From: an uncultured Acidimicrobiales bacterium
Lineage (GTDB): Bacteria; Actinomycetota; Acidimicrobiia; Acidimicrobiales; Bin134
NCBI GenBank assembly: GCA_951813555.1
Contig: OX638344.1
Location: 2,695,076-2,759,075 of the forward strand
Direction of reading: 5' to 3'
DNA: 64,000 nucleotides
The notes beneath the pieces are model-generated. The model made no database searches, was not told the DNA's origin, and saw nothing but the letters and a program-made list of their open reading frames with translations. The position numbers and the translations under genes are program-made. Below are positions 33,085-41,890 of the stretch, in pieces (the stretch's first letter is position 1; every line of letters starts with the position of its first letter).

Positions 33085-34122
33085 CTACGAGTCGAGTCCG
33101 GAGTAGAACTGGAGCGCCCATTGTCGACCGACGCGGACGTTTCGCTCGACGGCGGTCAGGAGCGGCTTGGGCTGGTAGCGCTTGTTCTCCCAGATAACGA
33201 TGTCCTGGCTAATGCCGTCGGCGAAGCTGGCCACGAGGCCCTTCAGTGCTGCTTCCCCCAACGAGCGGGGCATGGTGAACCACCACGTCATCTTCACGTT
33301 CTCCTCGTCGGTCGGCAGGAGGGACTGGCCGATGCGTATCGAATCGCCGATGGAGATGAGGGTGCAGCCGAGACCGAAGTTCTCAATCGTGAAGCTGCCG
33401 TTGCTGTTGTGTCGGTAGGTCCCTTCGACAACCATGTCGGTGGTGGGCAGCGGGGGTGCGCCGTGCACGTATTTGAAGTGATGAACGTCGAACTCGCCCT
33501 CCGAGAACTCTTGGACGATGGTGGCCACCTCGAAGTTGAGGACCTGGTAGGGCTGCCAGTCCGGGTCCTGGAACTCTGGGAAGAAGGGCACGTCGTAGAA
33601 CGGATCGTGGCCCTCGAGATGGTGCCACGCCCAGATCATCTGGTCGCGCTCGATGATCGGATAGGTGCGCACCCTCGCCTTCGCGGGGATGGCCTTGCCC
33701 TCGGCGTAGGGGATGTCGATGCAACGGCCGTCGCCGTCGAAGTGCCAGCCATGGAACGGGCATCGCATACCGTCACCATCGACCTTGCCGCCCACACCAA
33801 TGTGGGCGCCCATGTGGGGGCAGTAGGCGTCCATGAGCCGGACATCGCCACTCTCGGCGCGGAAGAGGACGAGGTCCTTGCCAAAGGCGAAGAGACACTT
33901 GTGCTCACCAGGTGCGAGCTCGCGACACTCGTCGACAACGAACCATCCGTTGGGGATCGGGAATGGATAGCGCTTCTCGCCAGCACCTTCCCGGCGGACC
34001 CGAACGCGCCGGCTTAGGTCGAACACTGCTTCCGGGTCGGACCGCATGGGCCCGACTTCGAACACCGCACCCTCCATGCCGGGTCGGGCTCCGTATCCAG
34101 GTTCGTTTGCAACAGTGCTCAT
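33085..34122 (-). CDS. Rieske non-haem iron oxygenase (KshA-like)
   Basis: A 345-residue terminal oxygenase. The Rieske [2Fe-2S] site is C101-x-H103 (CPHMGAHIG) and C121-x2-H124 (CPFHGWHFD). The mononuclear iron ligands are in EFDVHHFKYVHG (about 210-221). The overall form resembles the oxygenase component of 3-ketosteroid 9-alpha-hydroxylase and related single-component-type oxygenases; the substrate cannot be read from sequence. ATG 34122 has a CAGGAGG ribosome site and overlaps the stop of a 9-codon upstream frame. It diverges from the Baeyer-Villiger enzyme gene at 34233. No ferredoxin reductase is in the window. Confidence 0.88.
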   Translation of the reverse strand: MSTVANEPGYGARPGMEGAVFEVGPMRSDPEAVFDLSRRVRVRREGAGEKRYPFPIPNGWFVVDECRELAPGEHKCLFAFGKDLVLFRAESGDVRLMDAYCPHMGAHIGVGGKVDGDGMRCPFHGWHFDGDGRCIDIPYAEGKAIPAKARVRTYPIIERDQMIWAWHHLEGHDPFYDVPFFPEFQDPDWQPYQVLNFEVATIVQEFSEGEFDVHHFKYVHGAPPLPTTDMVVEGTYRHNSNGSFTIENFGLGCTLISIGDSIRIGQSLLPTDEENVKMTWWFTMPRSLGEAALKGLVASFADGISQDIVIWENKRYQPKPLLTAVERNVRVGRQWALQFYSGLDS

Positions 34123-34232
34123 CGGTCGACCTCCTGGAGGCCCGGCATTGGGTGCCTGTGGGCCTTTCCCTTGTCTCGACTCTTGCTAATGTATCAAGAT
34201 TACTAAGAAGTTGGCCATAGCGGACGGAGCAG

Positions 34233-36053
34233 ATGAGCATCACCGATGACCAGCCGACGCAATCCCTGCCGGAATTGGACGAGATCCGGCACCGGTACCG
34301 CACCGAGCGCGAAAAGCGCCTGAGGCCGGACGGCCCCGACCAGTACATCCAGGTAAAGGGGGCGTTCGCCCATTACACCGACGACCCCTGGGCCGACGGG
34401 GACTTCACGCGCCAACCGCTCTACGACGAGGTCGAGGTCGTCGTCATCGGCGGGGGCTTCGGCGGTCTGGTGGCCGGAGCGCGGCTGCGCCAGCAGGGCC
34501 TCGACAAGATCCGATTCGTCGACCCGGCGTCCGACTTCGGTGGAACCTGGTATTGGAACCGGTACCCGGGCATCTCCTGTGACGTCGAGTCGTACGTCTA
34601 TCTCCCCCTGCTGGAGGAGGTCGGTTACGTTCCGAAACGCAAGTACTCGTATGGCCAGGAGATCCTCGAGCACTGCCAGGCAATCGCCCGCCAGTTCGAC
34701 CTCTACCGGGACGCCTGCTTCCAGACCCGGGTCACCGAGCTCCGATGGGACCAAGACGCCTCGCGCTGGATCGTCGAGACCGATCGCGCCGATCAAATGA
34801 AGGCCCAGTACGTGTGTCTCGCGCTCGGCCAGCTGAGCCGGCCCAAGTTGCCCGGGATTCCCGGCATCGAGGACTTCGAGGGCAAGTCGTTTCACACCAG
34901 CCGTTGGGACTACCACTACACCGGAGGCGACCAGGAGGGGAACCTCACCGGCCTGAGCGGGAAGCGGGTAGGCGTAATCGGCACCGGCGCGAGCGGCGTG
35001 CAGGTGGTGCCCCGCATCGCCGAGTTGGCGGAGCATCTCTACGTGTTCCAGCGGACCCCGTCGTCGGTCGACGTCAAGCACAACCCCGACACCGACCCCG
35101 AATGGGCCCGGTCGCTGTCGCCGGGCTGGCACCAGCACCGCCGCGACAACTTCAACGCGCTGGTGTCCGGTGTCCCCCAGGAGGAGGACCTCGTCGACGA
35201 CGGCTGGACCGACTTGATCGGCAACATCATGAAGCTCTTGCGAGGGGGCGATGGCCAAGACTTGTCGCCCGAAGGAATCCAGCGCACCCTGGAGCTGGCC
35301 GACCTCCAGAAGATGGAGCAGATCAGGGCGCGGGTGGACGAACTGGTCGACGACCCCGAGACCGCCGAGCATCTCAAGCCCTACTACCGGCAATTCTGCA
35401 AGCGACCCTGCATCGACAACGACTACCTCCCCACGTTCAACCGCTCGAACGTGACCCTCGTGGACACGTCGGGCAAAGGCGTTGAACGCATTACGGCGAC
35501 GGGTGTGGTGGTCGACGGGCGGCACCACGAGGTGGACTGCCTGATCTACGCCAGTGGCTTCGAGGTTGGCACTCCGCTTTCGCAGCGGGGGGGATTCGAG
35601 ATCATCGGCGGGCATGGCGAGACGCTCATGGAGAAGTGGGCCGGCGGTCTTCGCACGCTGCACGGCATGCACATGCACGACTTCCCCAACCTCTTCCTCA
35701 TGTCCATCGGCCAATCAGGCAACACCGTGAACTACACGCATATGCTCGACGAGCAGGCCATCCATCTCGCCTACATCGTCGCCCGCGCCCGCGAGATGGG
35801 GGCGGTGACGGTGGAAGCCACCGCCGAAGCCGAGGACGCCTGGGTCGCCGCGTGTCTCGAGAAAGTGAACAGCCGCGGCGGGCTCGCCAACGACTGCACC
35901 CCCGGGTACTACAACAACGAGGGAAGTAACACCCGAAGCCCTCAGAACGGCCCCTACGGCCTAGGTCCGGGTACCATCGAGTTCCTCCAGCTCCTCAGAG
36001 ACTGGCGCTCAGCCGACGAACTGGCCGGCTTGGAGATCCAAGGAGAGTCATGA
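34233..36053 (+). CDS. Baeyer-Villiger-type flavin monooxygenase
   Basis: A 606-residue class B flavoprotein monooxygenase that inserts oxygen next to a ketone using FAD and NADPH. The FAD-binding motif is VIGGGFGGLVAG (about 71-82). The Baeyer-Villiger fingerprint FEGKSFHTSRWD is at about 215-226, and the NADPH motif GVIGTGASGVQ at about 248-258. The protein is longer than small flavin monooxygenases and similar in size to steroid- and cycloketone-type enzymes, with an N-terminal extension of about 65 residues. It shares the cluster with a Rieske oxygenase and overlaps the following SnoaL-like gene by 4 bp. Substrate unknown. Confidence 0.9.
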   Translation: MSITDDQPTQSLPELDEIRHRYRTEREKRLRPDGPDQYIQVKGAFAHYTDDPWADGDFTRQPLYDEVEVVVIGGGFGGLVAGARLRQQGLDKIRFVDPASDFGGTWYWNRYPGISCDVESYVYLPLLEEVGYVPKRKYSYGQEILEHCQAIARQFDLYRDACFQTRVTELRWDQDASRWIVETDRADQMKAQYVCLALGQLSRPKLPGIPGIEDFEGKSFHTSRWDYHYTGGDQEGNLTGLSGKRVGVIGTGASGVQVVPRIAELAEHLYVFQRTPSSVDVKHNPDTDPEWARSLSPGWHQHRRDNFNALVSGVPQEEDLVDDGWTDLIGNIMKLLRGGDGQDLSPEGIQRTLELADLQKMEQIRARVDELVDDPETAEHLKPYYRQFCKRPCIDNDYLPTFNRSNVTLVDTSGKGVERITATGVVVDGRHHEVDCLIYASGFEVGTPLSQRGGFEIIGGHGETLMEKWAGGLRTLHGMHMHDFPNLFLMSIGQSGNTVNYTHMLDEQAIHLAYIVARAREMGAVTVEATAEAEDAWVAACLEKVNSRGGLANDCTPGYYNNEGSNTRSPQNGPYGLGPGTIEFLQLLRDWRSADELAGLEIQGES

Positions 36054-36430
36054 CGACCGACCAGGCGAGCATCGAAGCGGTGGCCGATCGGTTCTTCGCC
36101 GCCTACGCCGCCGCCGACGAAGACGGCATCCGCCAGGCCCTCGCCCCCGACTTCGAGGGATGGACCAGCTCCTTCGGCGGCCGAGATCTCACCGTCGACA
36201 CACTGGTCAACGGCGCCAAGTGGGAGGCCGACAACGTTATTGATATGACGCTCGAAGAAGTTCGCCGCCATGTCACCGACCGCGGCTTCGTGCGCCAGTT
36301 CGTGATCCGCTTGGCCAACGCCGGGGGCGCACCGGTCGAGATCCCCGGGTGCATGGTGGCTCTGGTGGCGAACGGGCGGATCACCCGATTCGACGAGTAT
36401 CTAATCGTGCCGACTGCGGGACAGGAGTGA
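36050..36430 (+). CDS. SnoaL-like (NTF2-fold) protein
   Basis: A 126-residue protein with the SnoaL/NTF2 cone fold pattern: an N-terminal helix (VADRFFAAYAAADEDGIRQ), GWTSSFGG, and C-terminal strands (GRITRFDEYL). Members are polyketide or steroid isomerases and hydrolases, or non-catalytic partners. It is coupled to the Baeyer-Villiger gene by ATGA and is likely to act on the same pathway. The TGA at 36428 overlaps a GTG that begins a chain of mini-ORFs leading to the next gene. Confidence 0.8.
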   Translation: MTTDQASIEAVADRFFAAYAAADEDGIRQALAPDFEGWTSSFGGRDLTVDTLVNGAKWEADNVIDMTLEEVRRHVTDRGFVRQFVIRLANAGGAPVEIPGCMVALVANGRITRFDEYLIVPTAGQE

Positions 36431-36476
36431 CCCGCCCAAACCTGCCGTGAGCCTCGGAGAGGAGCCCACCCCATGA
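36427..36476 (+). other. Two chained mini-ORFs before the binding-protein gene
   Basis: GTG 36427 overlaps the SnoaL-like stop and encodes VTRPNLP. Its TGA overlaps GTG 36447, encoding VSLGEEPTP, whose TGA overlaps the ATG at 36473. The first peptide resembles the real start (MTDPANP) only weakly. The second contains the ribosome site GGAGAGGAG. Confidence 0.4.
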
Positions 36477-38326
36477 CCGATCCAGCAAACCCCGCCGAAC
36501 CGATGCCGGAAAAGAGCCTTTTGCGCCGCCTAAGTCCGTACCTCGCCATTGCGGTAATAGCCGCCATCGTGGTCATCGTGCTGGTCGTGACCGGCGGCGG
36601 CAACGGGGACGACGATGGTGACGACGCGTCGGTCGACACCGCGCCCCCAGCAGCCGAAGAGCCCGCTGTGGATGACTCCACGGACGACGACACCGACGCC
36701 GGCGAGGGCGACACCGCGGCCCCGGCGGCCGATGAGCCCGAGGCCGACGATTCGATGGACGACGGCGACACGGTGGATGACACCGACGTCGACACCCCTG
36801 ACGAGGAGGACGACACTTCCACTGCCGATCCACCCGAGCCAGTTGAGCCGGCCGAGCCCGAGTTTCCCGGGATCGGGTCCGAAGCAGCGCTGGCCAACCC
36901 GCACTGCGACCCGGAGACCGAGAGGATCCGGGTTCCCCTTGTGGACGCCCCTCCGTGCGTCCTCGAGTGGCCTGCGGGCGCCGACAACGGCGGAAGCACG
37001 GCCCCAGGCGTCACCGCCGATGAGATCGTCATGGTGGTGAGGGTGGACGCTGGCCAAACGGAGTTCGTCAGCGACGTCGGCAGCACCCCCCGCGGCTGGC
37101 TAGACGGCGCCGACATCTTCAACCAGAACTACGAATTCTGGGGCCGCCAGGTCCGACTCGAATTCATCGATGCGAGCGGATCAACCGAGGTCGCCCAGAG
37201 GGCCGACGCCACTAGGGCCGTGAACGACTTCCAGCCGTTCCTCGCCACCGACGCCACCACCACCGGTGAGGGGAAGGCCATCTTCGAGGCCGAGATGGCG
37301 GCCCGTGGGGTGATCGTGTGGAGTACGGGCGTTTCCTGGCAGGAATCCCAAGACCAGGCTGGCTTCCGCTGGTCGGCCCTAGCCGACGACCGGGTGACCA
37401 TGCTCCACGTGGCCGAGTACATCGGCAAGCGCGTCGCCGATTATCCGGTGCAGTGGGCCGGCGACGACATGATCGGCGAGCCCCGGCGGATAGGAATGAT
37501 CTACACCGACCGGTGGAGCAGAGACTTCATGGAAGAGCAGGCCGCACAGAACGGGTTCGAGCTCGTGGAGGCGGTGAGCTACGACGAGGGCGCCGAGAAC
37601 ACGCAACGACAGGAACGAGCCCGGGTGATCGCCGCCCGGATGAAGGATGCCGGCGTCACCACGGTAATCGCCGGGACCGACAACTTGTTCACCAGGACAA
37701 TCACCGCGGCTGCCACCGAGCAGCAGTGGTTCCCGGAGTGGATCATCACTGGCTACAGCGGCCAGGACACGGCCTTCTTTGCCCGCGGCTACGACCAGGA
37801 GCAGTGGGCCCACGCCTTCGGACCGGGTCCGCTCGGGGTGAGTGTCGCTGACCAGCCCAGCGCGCTGGCGGTGCTCTTTGAGTGGCACCACGGCAGAGAA
37901 CCAGTCTCGCTAGCCGAGAGGTTCTCCCTTTCTACCCTGAAATGGCCCATGGCGTGCCTCCATCTGGCCGGACCCGATCTAACCCCCGAGACCTTCACCG
38001 AGGGCTGCTTCGCGCTGCCCCCGTCGCTCGGGTCGTACTGCGACTGCGTGACCACCCCAGGCGCAGCCTTTGGCGCCGGCCGGCTTCCCTGGACCGACTA
38101 CACCGGTTTCGACGACATGACCGAGAAGTGGTGGGACCCCGCGTTCGAGCGCACAACGGCGACCGGGCGCGTTGTGGTCGGCGAATACATGAAGGTCGAC
38201 GACGCGCGCCGATACGCCGTCGGTGAGTGGACCGAACAGCAGCCGAGGGTGTTCGATTCGGAGGCAGCCATCGGCGTCCTCTACGAATATCCCCCCAACG
38301 ACACCCCGCCGAGCTACGAGCGCTAG
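36473..38326 (+). CDS. Membrane-anchored ABC substrate-binding protein (branched-chain amino-acid type)
   Basis: A 617-residue protein. A cytoplasmic start is followed by one membrane helix (about 21-40), a highly acidic Asp/Glu/Pro/Thr linker (about 43-130), and a periplasmic-binding-protein fold of the LivK/type I class (GWLDGADIFNQNYEFWGRQV, then RIGMIYTDRWSRDFM and VTTVIAGTDN). It has no lipobox, so the helix and linker anchor it. It lies beside the fused LivHMFG permease-ATPase on the opposite strand and is the likely partner. Context with oxygenases suggests uptake of a hydrophobic or ketone substrate rather than amino acids; this is inference. Confidence 0.82.
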   Translation: MTDPANPAEPMPEKSLLRRLSPYLAIAVIAAIVVIVLVVTGGGNGDDDGDDASVDTAPPAAEEPAVDDSTDDDTDAGEGDTAAPAADEPEADDSMDDGDTVDDTDVDTPDEEDDTSTADPPEPVEPAEPEFPGIGSEAALANPHCDPETERIRVPLVDAPPCVLEWPAGADNGGSTAPGVTADEIVMVVRVDAGQTEFVSDVGSTPRGWLDGADIFNQNYEFWGRQVRLEFIDASGSTEVAQRADATRAVNDFQPFLATDATTTGEGKAIFEAEMAARGVIVWSTGVSWQESQDQAGFRWSALADDRVTMLHVAEYIGKRVADYPVQWAGDDMIGEPRRIGMIYTDRWSRDFMEEQAAQNGFELVEAVSYDEGAENTQRQERARVIAARMKDAGVTTVIAGTDNLFTRTITAAATEQQWFPEWIITGYSGQDTAFFARGYDQEQWAHAFGPGPLGVSVADQPSALAVLFEWHHGREPVSLAERFSLSTLKWPMACLHLAGPDLTPETFTEGCFALPPSLGSYCDCVTTPGAAFGAGRLPWTDYTGFDDMTEKWWDPAFERTTATGRVVVGEYMKVDDARRYAVGEWTEQQPRVFDSEAAIGVLYEYPPNDTPPSYER

Positions 38327-38344
38327 GCGAGCTGACCGCGGAGC

Positions 38345-41300
38345 TCACGCTCTTTCGGAGACCTCCGCGCTGTCGCCTTCGACCACGTCCCACAGGCGGT
38401 CGTAGGCGCTGCCGGTCCCAACGAGCTCGCCCGGTGGGCCGATCTCGACCACCCGGCCAGCCTCGAGCACGATCGCGAGGTCGGAGTGCTGGGCCACGTT
38501 TTGGCGGTGGGTGACGGTGAGGGTGGTGACTCCCAAGTCCCTGATCGCCTGGAGTACCCGGTCCTCCATCGGGCCGTCGAGGCTGGACGTCGCCTCGTCG
38601 AGCACCAAGATGTCGGGTCGGGCAAGCCACACCCGCGCCAGCGCCACGAGTTGGCGTTGGGCGGCGGTGAGGTTGCGGGCTTCCTCGTCGACGGGGTGCT
38701 CGTAGCCGCCGTCGAGGGCGGTGAGCACCTCGTGGGCGCCGATGGCGCGCACCGCCCGATCTATCTCATCGAGCGAGGCGTCGGGTCGCGAGTAGGCGAT
38801 GTTGGAGCCGATGGTGCCCTTGAACAAGAACGCGTCCTGGGGGACGATTCCGAGCCGCTGCCGGTAGGAGCGAGATTGGTAGTCGGCGATATCGACACCG
38901 CCGACGAGGACCCGGCCCGCGGTCGGGTCGTAGATCCGGGCCAGCAGCTTGGTGATCGACGACTTTCCTGCGCCGGTGAACCCCACGAGGCAGGTCACCG
39001 CGCCCGACCGGAGCGTGAACGAGATGTCGTCGAGGACGGGGCGGGTGGTGTGCGGGTAGGCGAAGGCGACCGACTCAAAGGTCACGTCGCCATTGAGAGG
39101 CCCCGCCTGGGTCGCGCCGGCCCGCTCGACCGGCAGGATCGGCGTTTCGAATGGCTCGGCGAGGCGGTGCCAGGAGACTCGGGCCTCGAGCAGCTCGGTG
39201 TAGATCGAGCTCATGTACGACAGGGGCTGAAGGGCCTGCTGGGCCACGAGCCGGGCCGACAGGGCGGTGCCTACCGCGACCGTGCCGGCGAGCACCTCGT
39301 GGCCCGCGCCCCAGAGGATGAGCGCCCCGCCGACGTGGGTGATGAACGCCAAGAGCTCCGAGTACAGGTTGGCGATCGAGGTCGCCCAGCGCCTGCTCTG
39401 GCGCAGCTCCCAGGCATCCCCCACGAACCGGCGATTCGCCTTGTCGATGGCGCCGCAGCCCCGCAGCTCGCTGCGCCCGGCGAAGTGCTCTTCAAATGTT
39501 GCAACGGTGCGGCCGAGATCGTCACGGGCCCGATTGAAGGCCCGCATGCCCAGGTAGAGCTGCCCAGCAGTGAGGGCCAGGATCACCGCGATCAAGCCGA
39601 TGATCGCAGGAGTCAGCTGCGGGACGAGGACGATCACCACTACAACTCCCACGGCGAAGCGGCCCAGGCTCGAAATGAATCGGAACAGCTTCTCCCCCAC
39701 GAATCCGAGGATGGTGTCGAGGTCGTTGACCACCCGGGTGGCCACCTCGCCCGGCAGCTCGCGGTCGTAGAAGTCGATGCCGAGGTTGGTGAGCCGGTGG
39801 AAGATGCGACGACGCAGCAGGTAGCCGATCGATTGGGCGATCTTCATCGACAGGACCCTCACGAAGTAGCCGCTGACGGCGAAGAGGACCCCGACGGCGA
39901 CCACCGCGAGCCCGATCCCGTAGATGGCCCTCGTCTCGCCGTCCACGGCCGACTCGGTGGCCTCGGCGAACAGAATCTCGGGACCGAGCCCGGCCAGGGA
40001 GTTCACCACCAGCAAAATGAGCACGGCGAAGAGGCTGAACAGCGTGATCCCCACCAGCAACCGCACCCGGGGCATGGCGTCAACTTGGCATTGGGAGTCG
40101 GAGACAATGGGTGCCTCCTCGCTCACCTCAAGCGAGTTCACGACGTCCATCAGCTCGGACGCAACCTCGCGGTCGCCCTGTTGCTCGGGGGCCGCAACGG
40201 AGGCGGGCGGGGCCGTCGCGCCGGGTCGGCTGAGCTGCACCAACGTGTCGGCCATCGAGGCGGGTCCGGGGCGCCGGGTGATCGCCACGATCGCGGCTTC
40301 AGGAAGGAACTCGGCAACCCGTCGGATGATCTCCATCTCGTGGGAGGGATTGACGGCCGACAGGGCGTCGTCGAGCACAATTACCCGGGGCCGCGCCACC
40401 AGTGCTCGGGCGAGGGCCAGTCGCTGGCGCTGCCCTCCCGAAAGCGTGAGGCCCCGGTCGCCCACATGGGTGCTCAGCCCGTCGGGCATCCCAGCGACGA
40501 TGTCGTCGGCACCCGCCGCGTACACCGCGGCGTTGATCTCGTCGTCGGTGACCATCCACGCCGCCCCGAGGTCGAGGTTCTGGCGAAGCGATCCCGAGAA
40601 CAGCACCGGATCCTCGGCGACGATGCGCACCATCGTGCGGATGGTGGTGACGTCGAGCTCGCCCAGCGGCCGTCCGTCGAGCAGCACCTCTCCGCTCGTC
40701 GGTTCGACCAGACCACCGACTAAACCGGCCAGCGTGGTCTTGCCGGAGCCGGGCGGCCCGTTCACCACCACGATCTGGCCCGGATGAGCCTCGAACGAGA
40801 GGCGGTCGATCACCGGGGTGCCGGCAAAAGATACTGTTGCGTCACGAAGCTCGATGGACTCGAAGCGGCTGGCGGCAGGCCGTCCCTCGGTGGGTCGGGT
40901 GCCCAGCGAGAGCACCTCGGCCAGCCGACCCTGGGCGGTGCGCAGGAACTGCCAGGAGCTGGCCAGCTCGTCGAGCAGCTGGGCGATGACGATGACGTAC
41001 CCCGCGACCTGGAACGTGACGAGGAACACGCCCACCGACAGTTGATCCGCGGCGATGAGCTGGGCGCCGGCCACCAGCACCAGGGCGTTGATGATGAGGG
41101 GAACGGCCTTTAGCAGAATGTCGTAGCGGGCCAGCAGCCGGACCCGGGTCATCGAGTAGCGGTAGGCCCGCAGCGCCGTGGCCCCCAGTCGCTCCCGCTC
41201 GTGCTCCTCGCGCCCGAACGCCCGCATGACCCGCACCCCGCGGACGGGCTCGTCAATGGCGGTGGCAACCTCGGCCCGCTCGTTCAACTCTGCCCAGCTC

Positions 41301-41890
41301 AGCCCCCACAGGCGCACCCGGAACTTGGAGAGGAGCCACAGGTTGAGGGGCAGCGCCAGCGACGCGATCACCGCCAGCGGGGGGCTGAGATACGCGAGGT
41401 ACACGAGCAAAGCGATCGTGGCCGGCGCGAGCGTCACGATGGAGGGAAGGAACTGGATGATGCGCTGCACCATCTTGAGGTCGGTCATCGATCGGGTGAC
41501 GAGCTGCCCGGTGGCCATCTGCTTGGGCATACGGAGGTCGGCCCACTGCACCCGGCTGTAGAGCCAGGCCCGCAGGTCGTACTCCAGCTGATAGCCGATC
41601 CGGGCCGTCATCTGGCGGCTGGCGAAGCCCACGATGAAGGCCAGTAGGGCCAGCTTGGCGATGTGGGACACATAGGGCCCGATGGGGGCGGCCTGGTCGA
41701 CGATGCCGTTGTCCACCATTTTCACCACTGCCTGGGCGATCATGAGGGTCAAGATGCTGTGCAGGACTATCAAGGCGAGCACGGCGCGCACCGGCCCCCT
41801 CTGGCGCGACAGAAGCATCCACACCAGCGACCGGCGCGCCGCCGTGGTAGTGGCAGCCGCTCGCTCCCGCATCGACTCGTGCCCGGTCAT
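38345..41890 (-). CDS. Single-chain ABC exporter with two transmembrane and two ATPase domains
   Basis: An 1181-residue fusion of two type IV exporter halves. Half 1 has six helices (about 25-310) and an ATPase with Walker A GPPGSGKTT, signature LSGGQ, and VIVLDDALSAVN, so the catalytic Glu is Asp. Half 2 has helices from about 610 and an ATPase with GFTGAGKSS, signature LTAAQ instead of LSGGQ, and LVLDEATSSLD with an intact Glu. One consensus and one degenerate ATP site is the rule in heterodimeric exporters; here both halves are one chain. ATG 41890 overlaps the stop of the Liv fusion. Direction and cargo are unknown. Confidence 0.85.
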   Translation of the reverse strand: MTGHESMRERAAATTTAARRSLVWMLLSRQRGPVRAVLALIVLHSILTLMIAQAVVKMVDNGIVDQAAPIGPYVSHIAKLALLAFIVGFASRQMTARIGYQLEYDLRAWLYSRVQWADLRMPKQMATGQLVTRSMTDLKMVQRIIQFLPSIVTLAPATIALLVYLAYLSPPLAVIASLALPLNLWLLSKFRVRLWGLSWAELNERAEVATAIDEPVRGVRVMRAFGREEHERERLGATALRAYRYSMTRVRLLARYDILLKAVPLIINALVLVAGAQLIAADQLSVGVFLVTFQVAGYVIVIAQLLDELASSWQFLRTAQGRLAEVLSLGTRPTEGRPAASRFESIELRDATVSFAGTPVIDRLSFEAHPGQIVVVNGPPGSGKTTLAGLVGGLVEPTSGEVLLDGRPLGELDVTTIRTMVRIVAEDPVLFSGSLRQNLDLGAAWMVTDDEINAAVYAAGADDIVAGMPDGLSTHVGDRGLTLSGGQRQRLALARALVARPRVIVLDDALSAVNPSHEMEIIRRVAEFLPEAAIVAITRRPGPASMADTLVQLSRPGATAPPASVAAPEQQGDREVASELMDVVNSLEVSEEAPIVSDSQCQVDAMPRVRLLVGITLFSLFAVLILLVVNSLAGLGPEILFAEATESAVDGETRAIYGIGLAVVAVGVLFAVSGYFVRVLSMKIAQSIGYLLRRRIFHRLTNLGIDFYDRELPGEVATRVVNDLDTILGFVGEKLFRFISSLGRFAVGVVVVIVLVPQLTPAIIGLIAVILALTAGQLYLGMRAFNRARDDLGRTVATFEEHFAGRSELRGCGAIDKANRRFVGDAWELRQSRRWATSIANLYSELLAFITHVGGALILWGAGHEVLAGTVAVGTALSARLVAQQALQPLSYMSSIYTELLEARVSWHRLAEPFETPILPVERAGATQAGPLNGDVTFESVAFAYPHTTRPVLDDISFTLRSGAVTCLVGFTGAGKSSITKLLARIYDPTAGRVLVGGVDIADYQSRSYRQRLGIVPQDAFLFKGTIGSNIAYSRPDASLDEIDRAVRAIGAHEVLTALDGGYEHPVDEEARNLTAAQRQLVALARVWLARPDILVLDEATSSLDGPMEDRVLQAIRDLGVTTLTVTHRQNVAQHSDLAIVLEAGRVVEIGPPGELVGTGSAYDRLWDVVEGDSAEVSERA

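Noticed and set aside
34119..34148. Nine-codon frame (MPGLQEVDR) ending on the Rieske oxygenase ATG as a start mimic
   Set aside because: Overlap geometry is the same, but the peptide does not resemble the oxygenase N-terminus; it may be chance around a good ribosome site.
38486..40723. A 745-codon open frame antisense to the ABC exporter
   Set aside because: His/Gly/Asp-rich shadow frame typical of GC-rich DNA; no family pattern, and the opposite strand is clearly coding.
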